From: Bdellovibrionales bacterium
GTDB lineage: Bacteria; Bdellovibrionota; Bacteriovoracia; Bacteriovoracales; Bacteriovoracaceae
DNA length: 5,801 nucleotides
NCBI GenBank assembly: GCA_005791855.1
Contig: SXUH01000135.1
Location: forward strand, 1-5,801
Direction of reading: 5' to 3'
Below, one piece after another: positions 4,433 through 5,801 of this stretch; within the stretch, counting starts at the first letter, position 1, and every line of letters starts with the position of its first letter. The notes below the pieces were generated by a model. It was given only the letters and a program-made list of their open reading frames with translations, did no database searches and was not told where the DNA came from. The translations under genes and the position numbers were made by a program.

Positions 4433-5416
4433 ATGACTGACCGACTGGTATCCGCAGACCTAACGAAATCGGAACGAGAGCAGGAAGCCCAGCTCCGCCC
4501 GCAGAACTTCTCCGAGTTCATTGGCCAGACAAAAGTCGTCTCGAACATCGACCTCATGGTCAAGTCCGCGCTCATCCGCGAATCGGCCATGGACCACGTC
4601 CTCCTCTCGGGCCCCCCGGGACTCGGGAAGACCTCGCTCGCCATGCTGATCGCAAAGGGCCTCGGATCCGAGCTCCACGTCGTCTCGGGCCCCGCCATCG
4701 AGAAGAAGGGCGACCTCGCGGCCGTCCTCACCAACCTCAAGCCCCGGGACGTCCTGTTCATCGACGAGATCCACCGCATGCACATCACGGTGGAGGAGAT
4801 CCTCTACTCCGCCATGGAGGACTTCCGCCTCGACATCCTCATCGGCCAGGGCGCGTCCGCGCGGACCATGCAGATCGACCTCTCGACCTTCACCCTCATC
4901 GGCGCGACGACGAGATCGGGCCTGCTCTCCAATCCTCTGCGAGACCGGTTCACCGCGCACCTAAACTTCGATTACTACGAGCCGGAGAAGCTGGCCGTGA
5001 TCGTGCTGAACAACTCTCGTAAAATGGGCATCGAGCTCTCCAGCGAAGCGAAGAACCAGATCGCCCTCCGTTCCCGGGGCACCCCCCGGATCGCCAACCG
5101 GATCCTCAGAAGAGTCCGGGACTTCGCTCTCGTCTCGGGCACCCTCGAGGTGGGCATGCACGAGGTGAACGCTGCCCTCAACCTCCTCGACATCGACAAC
5201 CTCGGCCTCGATTCGATGGACCGGAAGATCCTCTCGGTCATGAAGAGCTATTACTCGGGCGGACCGGTCGGGATCGACGCCCTCGCCGCAACCCTTGGAG
5301 AAGACAAGCAGACCATCGAAGAAGTCTACGAACCCTATCTGCTAAAACAGGGCCTCATCTTACGTACTCCCAGAGGGAGAGTCCTCTCGGATTCCGCCGT
5401 AAAACATCTTCCCTAA
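4433..5416 (+). CDS. ruvB: Holliday junction branch-migration ATPase RuvB
   Basis: RuvB is the AAA+ hexameric motor that pumps DNA through the RuvA-bound junction. The 327 residues are a little shorter than E. coli RuvB (336), mostly at the C-terminus. Landmarks in order are 'LRPQNFSEFIGQ' (21-32), Walker A 'GPPGLGKTS' (60-68), Walker B 'VLFIDE' (106-111), 'YSAMEDFRLD' (124-133), sensor 1 'IGATTR' (155-160), the arginine finger in 'NPLRDRF' (R169), sensor 2 'RGTPRIANR' (214-222), and a C-terminal winged-helix domain ending with 'YEPYLLKQGL' and 'RTPRGR'. T173 replaces the glycine usually seen after 'RDRF'. ATG 4433 has AAGG (4423-4426) 6 nt upstream, formed by the last ruvA codons. Codons in the body are strongly C-ending, while the first and last 20 or so are more AT-rich. 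Confidence 0.97.
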   Translation: MTDRLVSADLTKSEREQEAQLRPQNFSEFIGQTKVVSNIDLMVKSALIRESAMDHVLLSGPPGLGKTSLAMLIAKGLGSELHVVSGPAIEKKGDLAAVLTNLKPRDVLFIDEIHRMHITVEEILYSAMEDFRLDILIGQGASARTMQIDLSTFTLIGATTRSGLLSNPLRDRFTAHLNFDYYEPEKLAVIVLNNSRKMGIELSSEAKNQIALRSRGTPRIANRILRRVRDFALVSGTLEVGMHEVNAALNLLDIDNLGLDSMDRKILSVMKSYYSGGPVGIDALAATLGEDKQTIEEVYEPYLLKQGLILRTPRGRVLSDSAVKHLP

Positions 5417-5419
5417 CTC

Positions 5420-5496
5420 TTGACTCCGATACTCGGTCGCAGTAAAAAAGTTGCATAATTTTCTTCCCTACACTTTTAATAAAATAGGTTTATAAT
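5420..5496 (+). promoter_or_regulatory. AT-rich promoter region upstream of lpxC
   Basis: The 115-bp gap after ruvB holds several sigma70-like options. The best -10 is a perfect TATAAT at 5491-5496, with a weak CCTACA at 5467-5472 (18-nt spacing); the start would be near 5503 and the leader about 30 nt. Alternatives are TTGCAT (5451-5456) with TTTAAT (5475-5480), and TTGACT (5420-5425, five of six) with TAAAAA (5443-5448) at 17 nt. No clear terminator separates ruvB from lpxC, so read-through from ruvCAB into lpxC is possible. Confidence 0.5.
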
Positions 5497-5531
5497 ATAG
5501 AGAATTTATACGACTAATTAGGAAGTTAGGA

Positions 5532-5801
5532 ATGATATATCAACGGACCCTTGCGAAAGAAGTGAAAGTTACTGGAATCGGTTTGCACTCTGGTAAGAAA
5601 GTTACGTTGAAATTAAACCCCGCAGAAGCTGATAGTGGCATCCAATTCATTCGTACGGACATCCCGAACTCTCGACCCATGAAGGCCAACGCCCTGACGG
5701 TAGGGACGACGGAGAACGCGACCACTCTCGGCGCCGGTGCCGAGGCGATTCACACCGTTGAACACCTCCTCGGAACACTCTCCGGCGTAGGTATCGATCA
5801 C
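5532..5801 (+). CDS. lpxC: UDP-3-O-acyl-N-acetylglucosamine deacetylase, N-terminal part (cut by right edge)
   Basis: LpxC is the zinc-dependent cytoplasmic deacetylase that commits UDP-acyl-GlcNAc to lipid A synthesis. The first 90 codons are present and open to the edge. The start 'MIYQRTLAKEV', the 'TGIGLHSGKKVTLKL' motif (14-28), 'FIRTDI' (39-44) and 'HTVEHLLGTLSGVGID' (74-89) match the family closely. E77 and H78 correspond to the E. coli catalytic E78 and zinc ligand H79. The two remaining zinc ligands and the second domain lie beyond the window. ATG 5532 has AGGAAG (5520-5525) 6 nt upstream. The first 40 or so codons are AT-rich before composition shifts to the usual C/G-ending codons. 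This is strong evidence of an LPS-type outer membrane. Confidence 0.96.
   Translation, partial: MIYQRTLAKEVKVTGIGLHSGKKVTLKLNPAEADSGIQFIRTDIPNSRPMKANALTVGTTENATTLGAGAEAIHTVEHLLGTLSGVGIDH

Noticed and set aside
4610..4630. GC-rich local palindromes (CCCGGG-type) in ruvB
   Set aside because: They fall exactly on the Walker A codons for Gly-Pro-Pro-Gly and are explained by the protein sequence.
3593..4788. Long antisense open frames opposite ruvC, ruvA and ruvB
   Set aside because: The + strand proteins here are unmistakable. The antisense translations are low-complexity or lack any motif, and they reflect the codon bias of the real genes.
5426..5436. Hairpin CCGA-TAC-TCGG as a ruvB terminator
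   Set aside because: The stem is only 4 bp with a 3-nt loop and is followed by A residues rather than T residues on the coding strand.
1..5801. Mobile element, CRISPR array, RNA gene, phage or defence island
   Set aside because: No terminal inverted repeats, transposase, repeat-spacer pattern, tRNA-like cloverleaf or unfamiliar multi-gene cassette was seen on either strand. The window is dense core chromosome.

Overview
This 5.8 kb window comes from a Gram-negative chromosome and holds ordinary core genes packed tightly together. LpxC (lipid A synthesis) and a TonB-type C-terminus both indicate an outer membrane. GC-rich gene interiors next to short AT-rich spacers, together with the protein sequences, suggest a Bdellovibrio-like or other delta-type proteobacterial lineage. 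That placement is an impression from reading, not from a search, and is held with low confidence.

Layout. The left edge (+ strand, 1-146) is the last 47 codons of a TonB-family protein. It converges on a 91-residue unknown helical protein on the minus strand (143-418), and the two stop codons overlap. After an AT-rich spacer (419-615) with a good minus-strand terminator comes a minus-strand one-carbon operon read folD -> gcvT -> gcvH (2941 down to 616), whose genes overlap by 4 nt and 1 nt. A 75-bp divergent promoter region (2942-3016) separates folD from a 59-residue membrane protein on the + strand (3017-3196). Then follow ruvC, ruvA and ruvB (3252-5416), overlapping or nearly touching, and after a 115-bp AT-rich spacer the first 90 codons of lpxC, cut by the right edge.

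How the genes work together. GcvT and GcvH are two of the four glycine cleavage system components. They generate 5,10-methylene-tetrahydrofolate, which FolD oxidises and hydrolyses to 10-formyl-tetrahydrofolate, so the operon is a coherent C1 unit. The decarboxylase GcvP and dihydrolipoamide dehydrogenase are not in the window and cannot follow gcvH in the same transcript if the terminator works. RuvC, RuvA and RuvB form the Holliday junction branch-migration and resolution machine. LpxC catalyses the first committed step of lipid A synthesis.

I see no mobile element, CRISPR array, RNA gene or defence-like system. The points most worth a second look are two unrecognised small proteins, a duplicated palindrome in the gcvH terminator, overlapping -10 elements in the folD divergent region, substitutions at functionally important positions in all three Ruv proteins, and a shift to A/T-ending codons at both ends of genes.
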